In this document: piece by piece, positions 10,612 to 20,068 of the stretch
How the letters are laid out: every line of letters starts with the position of its first letter
Position numbering within the stretch: position 1 is the first letter of the stretch
Origin: Erwinia sp.
GTDB lineage: Bacteria > Pseudomonadota > Gammaproteobacteria > Enterobacterales > Enterobacteriaceae
Assembly: GCA_964016415.1 (NCBI GenBank)
Contig: OZ024666.1
Location: 1,283,310 to 1,347,309 of the forward strand
Direction of reading: 5' to 3'
DNA: 64,000 nucleotides
The notes under the pieces: generated by a model
The model's database searches: none
The model's input: the letters and a program-made list of their open reading frames with translations, nothing else
Told to the model about the DNA's origin: nothing
Translations under genes and position numbers: made by a program

Positions 10612-11514
10612 ATGACGATGCGTTTATCACAAACCGATCAGCAGAATCCATTACTGCCTGGTTATCCTTTCAATGCCTGGCTGGTGGCTGGGCTGACACC
10701 AATTAATCAGCATGATGCGCTTGATTTTTTCATTGATCGTCCATCGGGAATGAAGGGATACATTATTAATCTGACCATCAAAGGCTGCGGCCAGATATTT
10801 CAGGGTGACGCTGCATTTCATTGCGGTGTAGGGGAATTGCTACTCTTTTCTCCTCAGTCGCCGCATTATTATGGCCGATCACCTGAAGCCTCCTGTTGGC
10901 ATCATCGCTGGATCTACTTTCGTCCCCGCGCTTACTGGAGTGACTGGTTGAAATGGCAGCATGAAAACCACGGGATGGGGCGCTTACAGCTTACTGAGTC
11001 ACTGCTGGCAGAGTTTGATGTGTTATTTGTTTCCATCGAACAGTTGCACAATTCCGGACGACGCTTCGCTGAAGATTTAGCGATGAATCTGCTGGAAAGG
11101 CTACTATTACGTGCGGTGGAAGAAGATCCGCGCCGCCATCTGCGTCTCGGAGATGCGCGCATTATCGAAGCATGCCAGTATCTTACCAGCCACCTAGCCA
11201 CAGAAGTAAAAATAGATGAAGTCGCCGGACACGTCTGTTTATCTCCTTCCCGGTTTGCACATTTATTTCGTGAGCAGATGGGGGTTAATATGTTGCGCTG
11301 GAGGGAGGATCAGCGAGTAGCTCGCGCCAGATTGTTACTGCAGAATACCAGTGATTCAATCGCTGCGGTAGGGCGGGCAGTTGGCTACGATGATCAGCTC
11401 TATTTTTCCCGGGTATTTCGCAAACGAGTCGGGATAAGCCCCAGTGATTTCCGCCGTCGTACACTGGAAGCGCATGATGCACTGGTAGCCAGCGAACTTT
11501 GTTGCCCGATTTGA
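10612..11514 (+). CDS. araC: Arabinose operon regulator AraC
   Basis: A 300-residue regulator with an N-terminal cupin/arabinose-binding domain ([40 protein letters not shown]) and a C-terminal pair of helix-turn-helix motifs. These are [18 protein letters not shown] and [19 protein letters not shown], at about residues 205-275. It binds L-arabinose and switches araBA, araD and transport genes from repression to activation. It starts 11 bases after the araH remnant with GAGGG as ribosome site, so it was probably once the last gene of araFGHC. Confidence 0.93.
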   Translation: MTMRLSQTDQQNPLLPGYPFNAWLVAGLTPINQHDALDFFIDRPSGMKGYIINLTIKGCGQIFQGDAAFHCGVGELLLFSPQSPHYYGRSPEASCWHHRWIYFRPRAYWSDWLKWQHENHGMGRLQLTESLLAEFDVLFVSIEQLHNSGRRFAEDLAMNLLERLLLRAVEEDPRRHLRLGDARIIEACQYLTSHLATEVKIDEVAGHVCLSPSRFAHLFREQMGVNMLRWREDQRVARARLLLQNTSDSIAAVGRAVGYDDQLYFSRVFRKRVGISPSDFRRRTLEAHDALVASELCCPI

Positions 11515-11574
11515 GTCTCTTCTTGTTGTAGCTGAGTACGCCATCGTTGCACTTATCTGAATAAAGAACACCCT

Positions 11575-12624
11575 ATGAAGAATATCATTCGTACTGCTAT
11601 TATTGGTTATGGTTATGCCAGCAAAGCATTTCATGTTCCATTGATCCGCGGTACGCCGGGTTTGGCACTGGTTAGTGTTGTCAGTCGTGATGCCGCAAAG
11701 GTCCATGCTGATTTGCCTGATGTTACGGTGGTAAATGACGCATCAGCCATCTTTAGTGATCCTGGCATTGATTTAGTCATCATACCTACGCCAAATGAGA
11801 CACATTTCCCGCTGGCAAAAGCAGCACTCGAAGCAGGTAAGCATGTGGTGGTGGACAAACCCTTTACTATCACTCGAGCGGAAGCCGTGATGCTGGATCA
11901 ATTAGCAAAGAAACAGGGGTGCCTGCTTTTTGTGTTTCATAACCGGCGCTGGGATAGTGATTTTCTGACTGTCAGCGAACTGTTACGAACAAAAAGGATC
12001 GGCGATTTACGCTATTTTGAGTCTCATTTTGATCGTTACCGTCCTGAAGTACGGCAGCGCTGGCGTGAACAGCAGGGCGAGGGGAGTGGGATCTGGTTTG
12101 ATCTGGCACCACATCTGCTTGATCAGGCTATTCAACTATTCGGTATGCCGCAGTTACTCTTTGTTGATCTTGCTACTCTTCGTCCTGGCGCGCAAACGAC
12201 AGATTACTTTCATGCTTTGCTGACCTATCCGGAGCATCGGGTGGTGTTACATGCCAGTTTGTTAGTGGCGGCTGAATCACCCCGATTTCAGTTACATGGA
12301 ACCAACGGTAGCTATATCTGCTATGGGTTAGATCCGCAGGAAGGGTGGTTGAAAGAAGGGGAGTTACCCTCAATTGAGCGCTGGTCAAAAACGGCACATT
12401 CAGGAACCTTGATTTGCGAAGAAGATGGAAAGTTACAGCAACACTCAGTCACGGCTTTAGCGGGTGATTATCCTGCTTATTATGCATCTCTGAGAGATGC
12501 AATCCAGGGTGAGGGGGAGAATCAGGTGACAGCTCAACAGGCGATTGACGTCATGACACTGATTGAGTTGGGTATGGAGTCAGCCAAACGTCAGCAAGCG
12601 ATGCCAGTGACATCAGCTTGCTGA
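11575..12624 (+). CDS. ydgJ: Gfo/Idh/MocA-family oxidoreductase, YdgJ-like
   Basis: A 349-residue NAD(P)-dependent dehydrogenase of unknown substrate. The N-terminal Rossmann fold starts IRTAIIGYGYASKAFHVP. The family signature around the catalytic lysine is GKHVVVDKPFT (about residues 88-98), and a FVFHNRRWD stretch follows. Such enzymes act on sugars, inositols or related polyols. Its position next to add matches E. coli ydgJ-add, although here the two genes converge. Confidence 0.85.
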   Translation: MKNIIRTAIIGYGYASKAFHVPLIRGTPGLALVSVVSRDAAKVHADLPDVTVVNDASAIFSDPGIDLVIIPTPNETHFPLAKAALEAGKHVVVDKPFTITRAEAVMLDQLAKKQGCLLFVFHNRRWDSDFLTVSELLRTKRIGDLRYFESHFDRYRPEVRQRWREQQGEGSGIWFDLAPHLLDQAIQLFGMPQLLFVDLATLRPGAQTTDYFHALLTYPEHRVVLHASLLVAAESPRFQLHGTNGSYICYGLDPQEGWLKEGELPSIERWSKTAHSGTLICEEDGKLQQHSVTALAGDYPAYYASLRDAIQGEGENQVTAQQAIDVMTLIELGMESAKRQQAMPVTSAC

Positions 12625-12636
12625 GTGCGGAAAATA

Positions 12637-13653
12637 TCAGACAAGAGGAGAGGCCGCAGTAAGAACCTCGTTTCTGAGCTGCTGTTTCTCTTCCTGACTG
12701 AGAAAAGCGATCTCCAGACCGTTACGTTGCGCCTGATGGATCTGAGCTGCATTCAGACCAGCCAGAGGTGCAGCGACATCATATTCATGGCGAAGCTCAA
12801 TACCCTGAACCGCGGGATCATCAGTGTTGATTGTAGCGAGGATCCCGTGTTGTAAAAAGTGTTTCAGGGGATGCTGCTGCAACGAACTGACCGTGCTGGT
12901 CTGAATATTTGACGTGAGGCAGGATTCAATGCCAATGCGATGCTCGGCGAGATAATCCAGTAAAGCGGGGTCTTGAATGGCATTGACACCATGACCAATA
13001 CGTTCAGCACCTAACATGCGTATTGCCTGCCAGATACTGTCAGCTCCTGCCGCCTCACCCGCATGGACAGTGATACGCCAGCCGGCATCCCGTGACTGAT
13101 GGAAGTGCGGTATAAACAAGTCACCTGGGAAACCACGTTCATCACCGGCGAGATCAATTGCGCAAATATGGTCACGGAAAGACAACAGGCTGTCGAGTTC
13201 ACGCTGACAGGCATCGACGCCAAATGTACGGCTCATAATTCCGATCAAGTTCGCTTTTACAGCATATTTAGCGCAGCCATCTTTTATGCCGTTAACTACT
13301 GCTTCAACAACACCCTGAAGCGGTAAATTATGTGTCATTGCCATGTAACCCGGAGAGAAACGTAGCTCTGTATAATCAATTCCCGCCAGTGCCGCGTCTT
13401 CAATATTTTCCACGGCGATGCGATAGCAGGCTTCTGTGGTTGCCAGCATCTTTACACCCCAATCCAGTTTTTGTAAAAAACTGACTAAATCAGGTGCGTT
13501 TTCAGTCACCTGTACATGAGGACGTAAAGTCTCCAGGCTTGATGCGGGCAGTAATAAGTTATGCTGGCGTGCTAAGTCCAGGATAGTTTCTGGACGTATA
13601 TTTCCATCAAGATGGCGATGTACATCGGTGAGTGGCAAATTACTATCAATCAT
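12637..13653 (-). CDS. add: Adenosine deaminase
   Basis: Deaminates adenosine and deoxyadenosine to inosine forms in purine salvage. The 338-residue protein has the zinc/catalytic motifs HRHLDG (residues 12-17), HAGEA, RIGHG and NTDDP of the family. The start at 13653 ([10 protein letters not shown]) is chosen because it matches E. coli Add exactly. An in-frame ATG at 13680 would add nine residues, and neither start has a strong ribosome site. The gene converges with ydgJ, with only 12 bases between the stop codons. Confidence 0.93.
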   Translation of the reverse strand: MIDSNLPLTDVHRHLDGNIRPETILDLARQHNLLLPASSLETLRPHVQVTENAPDLVSFLQKLDWGVKMLATTEACYRIAVENIEDAALAGIDYTELRFSPGYMAMTHNLPLQGVVEAVVNGIKDGCAKYAVKANLIGIMSRTFGVDACQRELDSLLSFRDHICAIDLAGDERGFPGDLFIPHFHQSRDAGWRITVHAGEAAGADSIWQAIRMLGAERIGHGVNAIQDPALLDYLAEHRIGIESCLTSNIQTSTVSSLQQHPLKHFLQHGILATINTDDPAVQGIELRHEYDVAAPLAGLNAAQIHQAQRNGLEIAFLSQEEKQQLRNEVLTAASPLV

Positions 13654-13797
13654 GAGGTTACTTACTTCTCTGGTATTCATTAAGGGTATAGTGAAACAGC
13701 CGGGCTTTCATGTGGCACGATTCGGTATTTGATTGTGGCAGCTGACGCCGGGAATGTGAGTATATCAGTGAATAGCGGATGAAAGATATGTCGCTAT

Positions 13798-13825
13798 CCC
13801 CGAACAAAAGTCACATTGTTCGGGG
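13798..13825 (-). terminator. Perfect hairpin after ydgA
   Basis: CCCCGAAC / GTTCGGGG with a 12-base loop, 28 bases past the ydgA stop. There is no U-run. It probably marks the ydgA 3' end. Confidence 0.45.
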
Positions 13826-13853
13826 AGCATACGTGATCAACTACGGGGAAATC

Positions 13854-15290
13854 TTACATATTTTTCTGGATAAATTCTTCGAGTGAAGAGGTTTCTCCAT
13901 TGATCGTAACTTTGCCGTCAGTGTATTTCATAGCCCCGCTGATGACATTGTCTTTAATTGTGAGAATGTTATGTGCTTGTGAGGCCAGAATGACCATATC
14001 AAGCTGTTGAGCTGCCATCTGCTTTGCTTCTTCCTGTGACAGTCCTTGTTGCATCATCACTTTAGAAGAGAATTCAGCCAGCACATCTTTAGGCACATTA
14101 ATGTTCATCTCAGCACTTTTTACTGCCTGGAGAAAAGCAGGCATCAGAGTGTTTTCTGTCTGAACGGGAGGTTGTATTACAGCGTTAAAAGTTAATGTTG
14201 CTTCACCTTTGCTATTCTTCCAGCTGAAAGGTGCAATGCTCACATAAGGGTTATTACTCAGCAGGGCCGGATGCCGGGCTAATGTCTGTTGAAGACTGTT
14301 TACTACAAAATTTTCAGCATTGCCATTATCGGTTGTATATTGAGCGGGTGAGTCGAGGACAGTCTGTAGTTCATCAAAATAGGCTTTCAGAGCAGGCGCG
14401 TCGATATTACCCAGTTTTACCACCAGGTTACCTGAGCCGTAATCGGTTTTTTGTACTGAAAGAGCATCAACGGAATAGTCTACTATACCATCAATTTTTT
14501 TATCATTTTCTTTGAGGGAAGTCTTAATCCCCAGCCCCTGAAGCGCAACCTGTGGTTCATTGTCCGCCGCAATCATTAAATTTCTCAATGTTACAGATTG
14601 CTCTCCAACCGTCAAACCACTGGGACTCTGTTTTGAATTAGTCGTTAAGTCTATACCTTCAAATTCCACCTTCAACATCTGATTGCCGTCAAATTTTCCT
14701 GACAATGCAAGTTTGCCAATGTTGCCTGAAACTTTATTATCCTGCGTACTTGTGCCTGAAAAAGTGAATGTAGCGCCCTGGCTGGCAAAATAGTCATCAT
14801 TACTGCCCTTGTGTTCGACAGGAATAATTTTGGCTGTTGTATCGACAGAACCACCGTAATTGATAACAGTATCAGCTTCTATCATTGACTGGCCTTCAGT
14901 GATATCGAATAAAGGCTTCAATGTTTCATTATTGACCAGTGTGGTTTTTACCGCGGCCAGTGCCGGACTAAAAGAGAAGGTGCTTAGCCGGGGAAAAGGA
15001 CCATGGCTAATTTCCTGTTGAAAAGCGATGGTGTTCTGATTACTTTTATCACCATTTTCTTCAGGTATATGAAGCTGTAGTTGTACTGAGCTGCTAAACA
15101 CACCACGCTTCAGATCCTGATAACTCAGAGTAATATTTGCCTCTGGCAGCATAGTCTGCAATTTTTGGTTGGCCTGTTTTATCACGCCGTCCATCCTGCT
15201 TTCAATTTGCTTTCCGGTATACCATGAACCAGCGGTCCAGACAGCACCCAGAGCAACAATTATTCCCAAAGCAAGCTTCGTTTTTTTCAT
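13854..15290 (-). CDS. ydgA: YdgA-like periplasmic/membrane protein (DUF945)
   Basis: A 478-residue protein with an N-terminal membrane anchor or signal (KLALGIIVALGAVWTAGSWY, about 4-23) and a long soluble part of repeated beta-rich segments. The early YTGKQIESRMD region and the YQDLKRGVFSS stretch fit the YdgA/YihF family (DUF945). The molecular function is unknown. In E. coli ydgA lies close to tus, as here, but the fumA/fumC genes in between there are absent. Confidence 0.85.
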   Translation of the reverse strand: MKKTKLALGIIVALGAVWTAGSWYTGKQIESRMDGVIKQANQKLQTMLPEANITLSYQDLKRGVFSSSVQLQLHIPEENGDKSNQNTIAFQQEISHGPFPRLSTFSFSPALAAVKTTLVNNETLKPLFDITEGQSMIEADTVINYGGSVDTTAKIIPVEHKGSNDDYFASQGATFTFSGTSTQDNKVSGNIGKLALSGKFDGNQMLKVEFEGIDLTTNSKQSPSGLTVGEQSVTLRNLMIAADNEPQVALQGLGIKTSLKENDKKIDGIVDYSVDALSVQKTDYGSGNLVVKLGNIDAPALKAYFDELQTVLDSPAQYTTDNGNAENFVVNSLQQTLARHPALLSNNPYVSIAPFSWKNSKGEATLTFNAVIQPPVQTENTLMPAFLQAVKSAEMNINVPKDVLAEFSSKVMMQQGLSQEEAKQMAAQQLDMVILASQAHNILTIKDNVISGAMKYTDGKVTINGETSSLEEFIQKNM

Positions 15291-15569
15291 CTGAATTAAA
15301 ATCCTTTATTTTATTATACTTAAAGGCAACAAACTGGGGCATCTCAGTAAAGTCGATTCATTTTCCTCTGGGTATCCTGCATTCAGGACATCTATGAGGA
15401 GGAATACTGAGTGAAACCATCCGGATTGCCAGCAACTAAAAATCATAGGTGTACAGAGAATACCAATAATGCTGTCTGACGTCAGCCATAATTCCACATT
15501 GAGTGTTGAACTTGCGACTGTAAGAGAATAAAAGACTTATCATGGTCGAATTCAAGGTATATTCTTTTT
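15291..15569. other. Gap between ydgA and tus, no gene recognised
   Basis: 279 bases. A weak leftward frame of 63 codons (15306-15497) shows no recognisable features or good ribosome site. The gap probably carries the ydgA promoter. Confidence 0.4.
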
Positions 15570-16493
15570 TCATTCGCATTGATAAAGGTGCATTCGTGGT
15601 ATCAGAGGATGATAGAGATTCGCTGCCGGTTTATACCGATGGGTAATATTATTGGCATCATAGTTTGCCAGTTCACCTATTTCTGGTATTTGCTGGTGCT
15701 CATCACAGAGGACCAAAACAGGGGAGCTACAGGCCAACTGCGACTGTTTTTGCGTATCGTGATACCAGATTCTGGCGATTGGCTGGACCTTAACCGGCCG
15801 CCTTATCTTTAACACTGACGTTGTTGGTAATGCTTCAATCAATGTACGTTCATCGTTTAATTGCCTGTGCCAGGCATCTTTGCTGAATCCCGCATTAGTA
15901 CGGTCGCTCGCCAGGCTTTTATCAATTCTATTCAGGATGTCTGAGGCAGTAACCGTTTTGATAATGTGCTTATTCGCCCAGCCGAATCTGACAGTATCTG
16001 GCAGCCTCAAAAGGGGAATAGTGCGATAGGCATTGAGCGTCAGTAAACCGTGAAGCTGGCGATGAACAAACTCGAAACGTTGTTCACGTGTCACGCCTGA
16101 ATCAAACGTGACGATGGTCGCCAGCTTCGCTTTCAGTTGATTAATATCATCAACGCTTTTCTGGAGAGTTATACGTTGTTGTTCGCTGACTTGCAGACAG
16201 ACAATGCCGGGCAGGCGCACGGCTGCCTTGGTGCTGATTTTTTCAGACTGGTGATGGATGAAGAGACGTTTATAATGTTGCAATGCGAGTTCGAGTGCTT
16301 CATTGCCGATTTTCTTTTCTACATCAATAGTTGTGATCGCTTCATGCTCTTCTCCTTTTATGATATCTGGCATAATAAAAACACGGGCACTAAGCAGCAC
16401 GCAGCCTGACACTAATTTCTCTAACTGTGTAAGACTTGCTTCTAAATTTTCCATACAGACACGTAGTTTTTTTTCAGCTGAATCTGAACTCAT
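15570..16493 (-). CDS. tus: DNA replication terminus site-binding protein Tus
   Basis: Monomeric protein that binds Ter sites and blocks replication forks in one orientation by opposing the DnaB helicase. The 307-residue translation (E. coli 309) keeps the family blocks KAAVRLPGIVC, RFGWANKHIIK, LKIRRPVKVQPIARIWY and NITHRYKP, with LIPRMHLY near the end. The start at 16493 follows CAGGA and gives the same N-terminal spacing to LSARVF as E. coli (39 residues); a start 11 codons further upstream is less likely. A Ter-like site lies about 140 bases upstream, which would allow autorepression as at E. coli TerB-tus. Confidence 0.95.
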   Translation of the reverse strand: MSSDSAEKKLRVCMENLEASLTQLEKLVSGCVLLSARVFIMPDIIKGEEHEAITTIDVEKKIGNEALELALQHYKRLFIHHQSEKISTKAAVRLPGIVCLQVSEQQRITLQKSVDDINQLKAKLATIVTFDSGVTREQRFEFVHRQLHGLLTLNAYRTIPLLRLPDTVRFGWANKHIIKTVTASDILNRIDKSLASDRTNAGFSKDAWHRQLNDERTLIEALPTTSVLKIRRPVKVQPIARIWYHDTQKQSQLACSSPVLVLCDEHQQIPEIGELANYDANNITHRYKPAANLYHPLIPRMHLYQCE

Positions 16494-16633
16494 TGTCCTG
16501 AAACTCCCTGGTAATTTTCCCTGCAAGATGCAATAACCACCATTATTTTATCGCTTCTCTGTAAAGTGACTACGAGGATATAAATTTAATTTCAATATAA
16601 GCATATAGTTAAAAGGAATTACCCAATTGTATC

Positions 16634-16650
16634 TTTAGTTACAACATGCT
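16634..16650 (-). promoter_or_regulatory. Ter site upstream of tus
   Basis: On the minus strand this reads AGCATGTTGTAACTAAA, a full match to the E. coli Ter consensus AGNATGTTGTAACTAAA. It lies between the hns-like terminator and the tus start, so Tus bound here could both stop forks and control its own gene. Confidence 0.95.
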
Positions 16651-16659
16651 TGATTATAA

Positions 16660-16690
16660 TAAAAAAACACGCCGGTAGCTAACCAGCGTG
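16660..16690 (-). terminator. Intrinsic terminator after the H-NS-family gene
   Basis: On the minus strand CACGCTGGT-TAGCT-ACCGGCGTG (one G-U pair) is followed by seven T. It ends hns-like transcription ten bases before the Ter site. Confidence 0.85.
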
Positions 16691-16707
16691 ATTGTTATCT
16701 TACTGAT

Positions 16708-17109
16708 TTAGATCAGGAAATCGTCAATAGTTTTACCGGAGTCCAGTGCCTTTTTAATCACTGCCGGAGTACGGCCCTGACCAGTCCAGGATTTTGTTTC
16801 GCCATTTTCGTCAGTATATTGATATTTGGCTGGACGAGGAGCGCGCTTAGAGCGTGATTTAGTTGTGGACGTTTCAGCAGCGGTCAATTCGCTAATATCA
16901 ATACCATCGTCGATGAGCATTTGACGGTATTTTGTGAGTTTCTCTTCTTTTTCTTTGATTTCAGAAGCAATGGCAGCTTCAGTTTCACGTCTTTCATTAA
17001 CCACAGCTTCAAATTTTTCGAGCATTTCTTCCAGTTCAGAAAGTGGAAGCTCACGTGCTTGTGCTCGTAATGTTCTAATGTTGTTCAATACTTTTAATGA
17101 TTCACTCAT
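16708..17109 (-). CDS. hns: H-NS-family nucleoid protein
   Basis: A 133-residue nucleoid-structuring protein that silences AT-rich DNA. The N-terminal oligomerisation helices ([20 protein letters not shown]) and a coiled segment are followed by a basic linker ([11 protein letters not shown]). The C-terminal DNA-binding domain has [15 protein letters not shown], including the QGR AT-hook-like loop. The start at 17109 matches the H-NS N-terminus; a start at 17139 adds ten residues. It is not in the E. coli hns context (tdk-galU), so it could be the main H-NS, StpA or a third paralogue. The upstream region is very AT-rich and contains a second Ter site. Confidence 0.9.
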   Translation of the reverse strand: MSESLKVLNNIRTLRAQARELPLSELEEMLEKFEAVVNERRETEAAIASEIKEKEEKLTKYRQMLIDDGIDISELTAAETSTTKSRSKRAPRPAKYQYTDENGETKSWTGQGRTPAVIKKALDSGKTIDDFLI

Positions 17110-17613
17110 GGTTAAATTCCGTAATAGGTGGTTGAACACTGTTTTGATAGTTAGTTTGACATCTTATTAGTGAAAGTAAAATGCCTGCTTAAAAACAGTG
17201 TATTATAAAAAAAACTTCTCGTCATGTATTCCGATAAACATTTTCTGTTTTTTTAAGCGCAATAAACATATTGTAAGGCAGAAATGAACATGTTTTCAAC
17301 GATTAAATGGAAGGCTATTTTATCTTAGACAACTAACTCAAACAAAGTCTGTTAAACGAATCATTAATTAGTTCCGCTGAAACATCAAGTTTTGAAAAAA
17401 ATTGATTCCAAATGTTAACCAAACTTCATAGATATTTACCTTAAGTAAGCACTTATACCCACGCTTATATCTTAGTTACAACATACTAAAACTTTAAAAA
17501 AATGTTTCGGACACATGGTGATAATTTAAGCTAGCCTCGGCAGGAAGGGAATGAAGAGTTAAGGTAATTTGTTTTAATGCTACGCCTCAACATCTGACGT
17601 AGCAAAAATAAGC
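17110..17613. other. AT-rich gap with Ter site, hns-like promoter region
   Basis: 504 bases of AT-rich, apparently non-coding DNA between the hns-like gene and nfsB. It contains the second Ter site and probably the hns-like promoter, with curved A/T tracts suited to H-NS autoregulation. No gene or RNA was recognised. Confidence 0.6.
17471..17487 (-). promoter_or_regulatory. Second Ter site, same orientation
   Basis: The minus strand reads AGTATGTTGTAACTAAG. It matches the Ter consensus at 16 of 17 positions; only the last base, A to G, differs. It is 837 bases from the first site and in the same orientation, so both would stop forks from the same direction. Confidence 0.88.
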
Positions 17614-18267
17614 TTACAGATGAGTAATAATATCAGCTTCGGGTAAACGGGACTTAGGTAAAGACGCGTTGAAATCATCTTCACTATGGTAACCAAGTGA
17701 CAGGATTACCACGCTCTTAATGCCTTTATCTCCAAGAGCAAAGGTTTTGTCGACGGAAAGTGTATCAAATCCTTCGATCGGTGTTGCGTCTAATCCTAAT
17801 ACACCAGCGCCTAATAAAGCTGTCCCCAAGGCAAGATAAAGCTGTTTTTCCATCCACGGTACAATATCGTTATAGGTTTTACGATGTAAATCGACAAAAA
17901 AGGCACGGCCTTTGGCCTGACCAGCTTTCAGCTCTTCATTGGCAAAACGTCCATCTTTATCTTCCTGATCGAGACGTATTTGCAAATCATCATCACTCAT
18001 TTCAGTTTTGACACAGAAAATGATAGAGCAGTCAGAATCGGTAATTTTTCCACGGTTAAATTGATAACCTTCTCCAATTGCATCAGCCAGCGTATTTTTA
18101 GCCTCTTCACTGCGGACAACAACAAAATGCCACGGTTGTGAGTTGACTGATGAAGGACTTAAACGAACAGCTTCCAGCAATTTTTGCAGAGTTTCGTCTT
18201 GGATTTTTCTCGATTTATCATAATGTTTCGTAGTGTAGCGTTTTTGACTAATTTCTGACAGATCCAT
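17614..18267 (-). CDS. nfsB: Oxygen-insensitive NAD(P)H nitroreductase, NfsB-like
   Basis: An FMN flavoprotein of 217 residues that reduces nitroaromatics and quinones by two-electron steps. It has the family motifs SPSSVNSQPWHFVVV (FMN binding, about 36-50), DQEDKDGRFA, LGLDATPIEGFD and the end NASLPKSRLP, all close to E. coli NfsB. It stands alone, with about 190 bases before the next gene. I saw no marA/sox box that I could define. Confidence 0.85.
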   Translation of the reverse strand: MDLSEISQKRYTTKHYDKSRKIQDETLQKLLEAVRLSPSSVNSQPWHFVVVRSEEAKNTLADAIGEGYQFNRGKITDSDCSIIFCVKTEMSDDDLQIRLDQEDKDGRFANEELKAGQAKGRAFFVDLHRKTYNDIVPWMEKQLYLALGTALLGAGVLGLDATPIEGFDTLSVDKTFALGDKGIKSVVILSLGYHSEDDFNASLPKSRLPEADIITHL

Positions 18268-18413
18268 AAATCCTCACAAAGTCAGGGAAAAGAGGCTGTA
18301 ATAGTATGGCAGAAGAGAAGGTGAGAGGATCGCAGAATGTGCGGTGCTAAATAGTGAATATTACTTTTGATCTTGTATCAAACACATATGCCAGATTGCA
18401 GGACCAAATAATG

Positions 18414-18450
18414 AAAAAAGCCAGCCACACCTTCTGGAGAGTGTGGCTGG
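18414..18450 (-). terminator. Intrinsic terminator after the ybcL-like gene
   Basis: On the minus strand a perfect 10-base stem (CCAGCCACAC / GTGTGGCTGG) is followed by CTTTTTTC. It starts six bases after the stop codon. Confidence 0.9.
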
Positions 18451-18456
18451 TCATTA

Positions 18457-19025
18457 TTAACGGCCGTATTTCACAGTCAGTTCACTGTAACCAATACTAT
18501 TAGCATGAAGCATAAATCCAACCAGAGCGCCACTGGACTGAGCATCAAGCGGGAGACTTTCAACCTTCAATGCCCAAACCCGAAACTGGTAACGATGCGG
18601 CTTATCGCCTGCAGGTGGGCAAGCACCGCCGAAACCAGCATAACCAAAATCATTACGCCCCTGAACCGCACCAGCAGGTAATGTAGTACTCTGCGCAGCA
18701 CCAGCACCACTGGCTAACGTCGTGGTATTTACTGGGATATTGACTACAGTCCAGTGCCACCATCCACTGCCTGTCGGGGCATCGGGGTCAAAAGCTGTCA
18801 CAGCATAACTCTTCGTACCTTCCGGGGCGCCTGTCCATGATAGTTCTGGCGAAACATTTTCTCCCTCGCAGCCAAACCCCTTGAATACTTGCTTATTACT
18901 CAACGGATTTTTTGCACTTATTTCGCTGCTTTTAACTGTGAAAGGGGTGTTCAAACTCGTCGCGAAGACCAGACTATTTGCCAGGGTAAAAACAGCCATT
19001 ACCAGTAAGGGGATTTTTTTTTCAT
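18457..19025 (-). CDS. Periplasmic PEBP-family protein, YbcL-like, with frameshift in the signal peptide
   Basis: A phosphatidylethanolamine-binding-protein-like (YbhB/YbcL) protein. The mature part has the family blocks VSPELSWTGAPEGTKSYAV, DPDAPTGSGWWHWTVVNIP and HRYQFRVWAL. The only start with a good ribosome site (GGAGAG, then ATG at 19025-19023) is followed by nine A. It needs a one-base shift there to read MKKKIPLLVMAVFTLA, an ideal signal peptide. Without the shift the frame begins at 18999 (MAVFTLA), with no ribosome site and a short signal. This is either a base-call error, a mutation, or slippage on the A-run. The function is unknown; E. coli YbcL is a periplasmic immune modulator in some strains. 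Confidence 0.8.
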
Positions 19026-19423
19026 GTAACTCTCCATGCTGTCAGAAAATGGCGATAAGCATCGCCTGATAAAATTTTCTATTAGTAACTTTTCGTAATC
19101 GTAAGCGAAAATATTATCCTGCTCACGTGGTGATGAATCCTTCTTATACCATAATAAATCCGTCACCGCCCACACCTGACGCTTATCGTTAAAAACACAG
19201 TAGCGCAGGTAAATCAAAAAAAATTATAGTTATAACAGATTGATAAATCATAGAACGGCAGCTATTTTTTACGTTAACTGTTATCAATGCCTTTTTTGTT
19301 TCAACGGCCACGTTTCGTTTCAAGGCTGCTGGAAAGTTAAGTGAAAAAACGTCATATTGCAGGTACATTCAGAGACGCGAATAGATTGAATAATTTAACG
19401 AAATTTAATTCGGAGAGTAATAA
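19026..19423. other. Gap between ybcL-like and msrA
   Basis: 398 bases with the divergent promoters of the two flanking genes. A leftward frame at 18999-19217 is explained by the frameshifted start of the ybcL-like gene. Nothing else was recognised. Confidence 0.4.
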
Positions 19424-19948
19424 ATGACCGAGTATGCAACATTAGCCGCTGGCTGTTTCTGGTGTACCGAGGCGGTATTCAAGCAATTGGCAGGAGTAAC
19501 ATCGGTTGAGAGTGGGTACACCGGAGGCTCAGTACCACATCCAACTTATCAACAAGTGTGCAGTGGCGAAACAGGCCATGCCGAAGCAATTCGCATTGGC
19601 TTTGATCCTGAAATTATCAGTTACGGCGTATTACTTGATGTTGCAATGGCCACCCATGATCCGACTCAGTTGAACAGGCAGGGCAATGATATCGGTACAC
19701 AATACCGTTCTGCGATTTTCCCTCATACACCACTACAAGAAGAAGAAGCACATGCTGCAATTGCCCGCGCGCAGGCAGACAATGAAGCACCGATTGTAAC
19801 AACTGTCGAAACTGACACTATCTGGTACCCTGCGGAACAGTACCATCAGAACTACTGGGAAGGTGAGGGCCAGCAAAACCGTTACTGTCTCGCGGTGATT
19901 CCACCTAAATTGCAAAAGTTGCGTAAACATCTTAGCCAACAAAAGTAA
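19424..19948 (+). CDS. msrA: Peptide methionine (S)-S-oxide reductase
   Basis: Repairs oxidised methionine in proteins. The 174-residue protein has the catalytic GCFWC motif at residues 10-14 (Cys11 nucleophile). It also has the family stretches SGYTGGSVPHPTY, THDPTQLNRQGNDIGTQYRS and YWEGEGQQNRYC. It is a short MsrA form lacking the N-terminal extension of the 212-residue E. coli enzyme. CGGAG lies before the ATG. Confidence 0.93.
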   Translation: MTEYATLAAGCFWCTEAVFKQLAGVTSVESGYTGGSVPHPTYQQVCSGETGHAEAIRIGFDPEIISYGVLLDVAMATHDPTQLNRQGNDIGTQYRSAIFPHTPLQEEEAHAAIARAQADNEAPIVTTVETDTIWYPAEQYHQNYWEGEGQQNRYCLAVIPPKLQKLRKHLSQQK

Positions 19949-20068
19949 CAGTGCTGAATAAAACGCCAGAAGAGGGAGCGCAAACATTGACTGTTTGACG
20001 CAGGTTAAGAACTGTTTCACACTGGCAGATAATATACAGGGATCTATCGTCACAGGGAGGGCATCTGG

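Noticed and set aside
15306..15497. Leftward 63-codon frame between ydgA and tus
   Set aside because: It has no family features and overlaps the probable promoter region.
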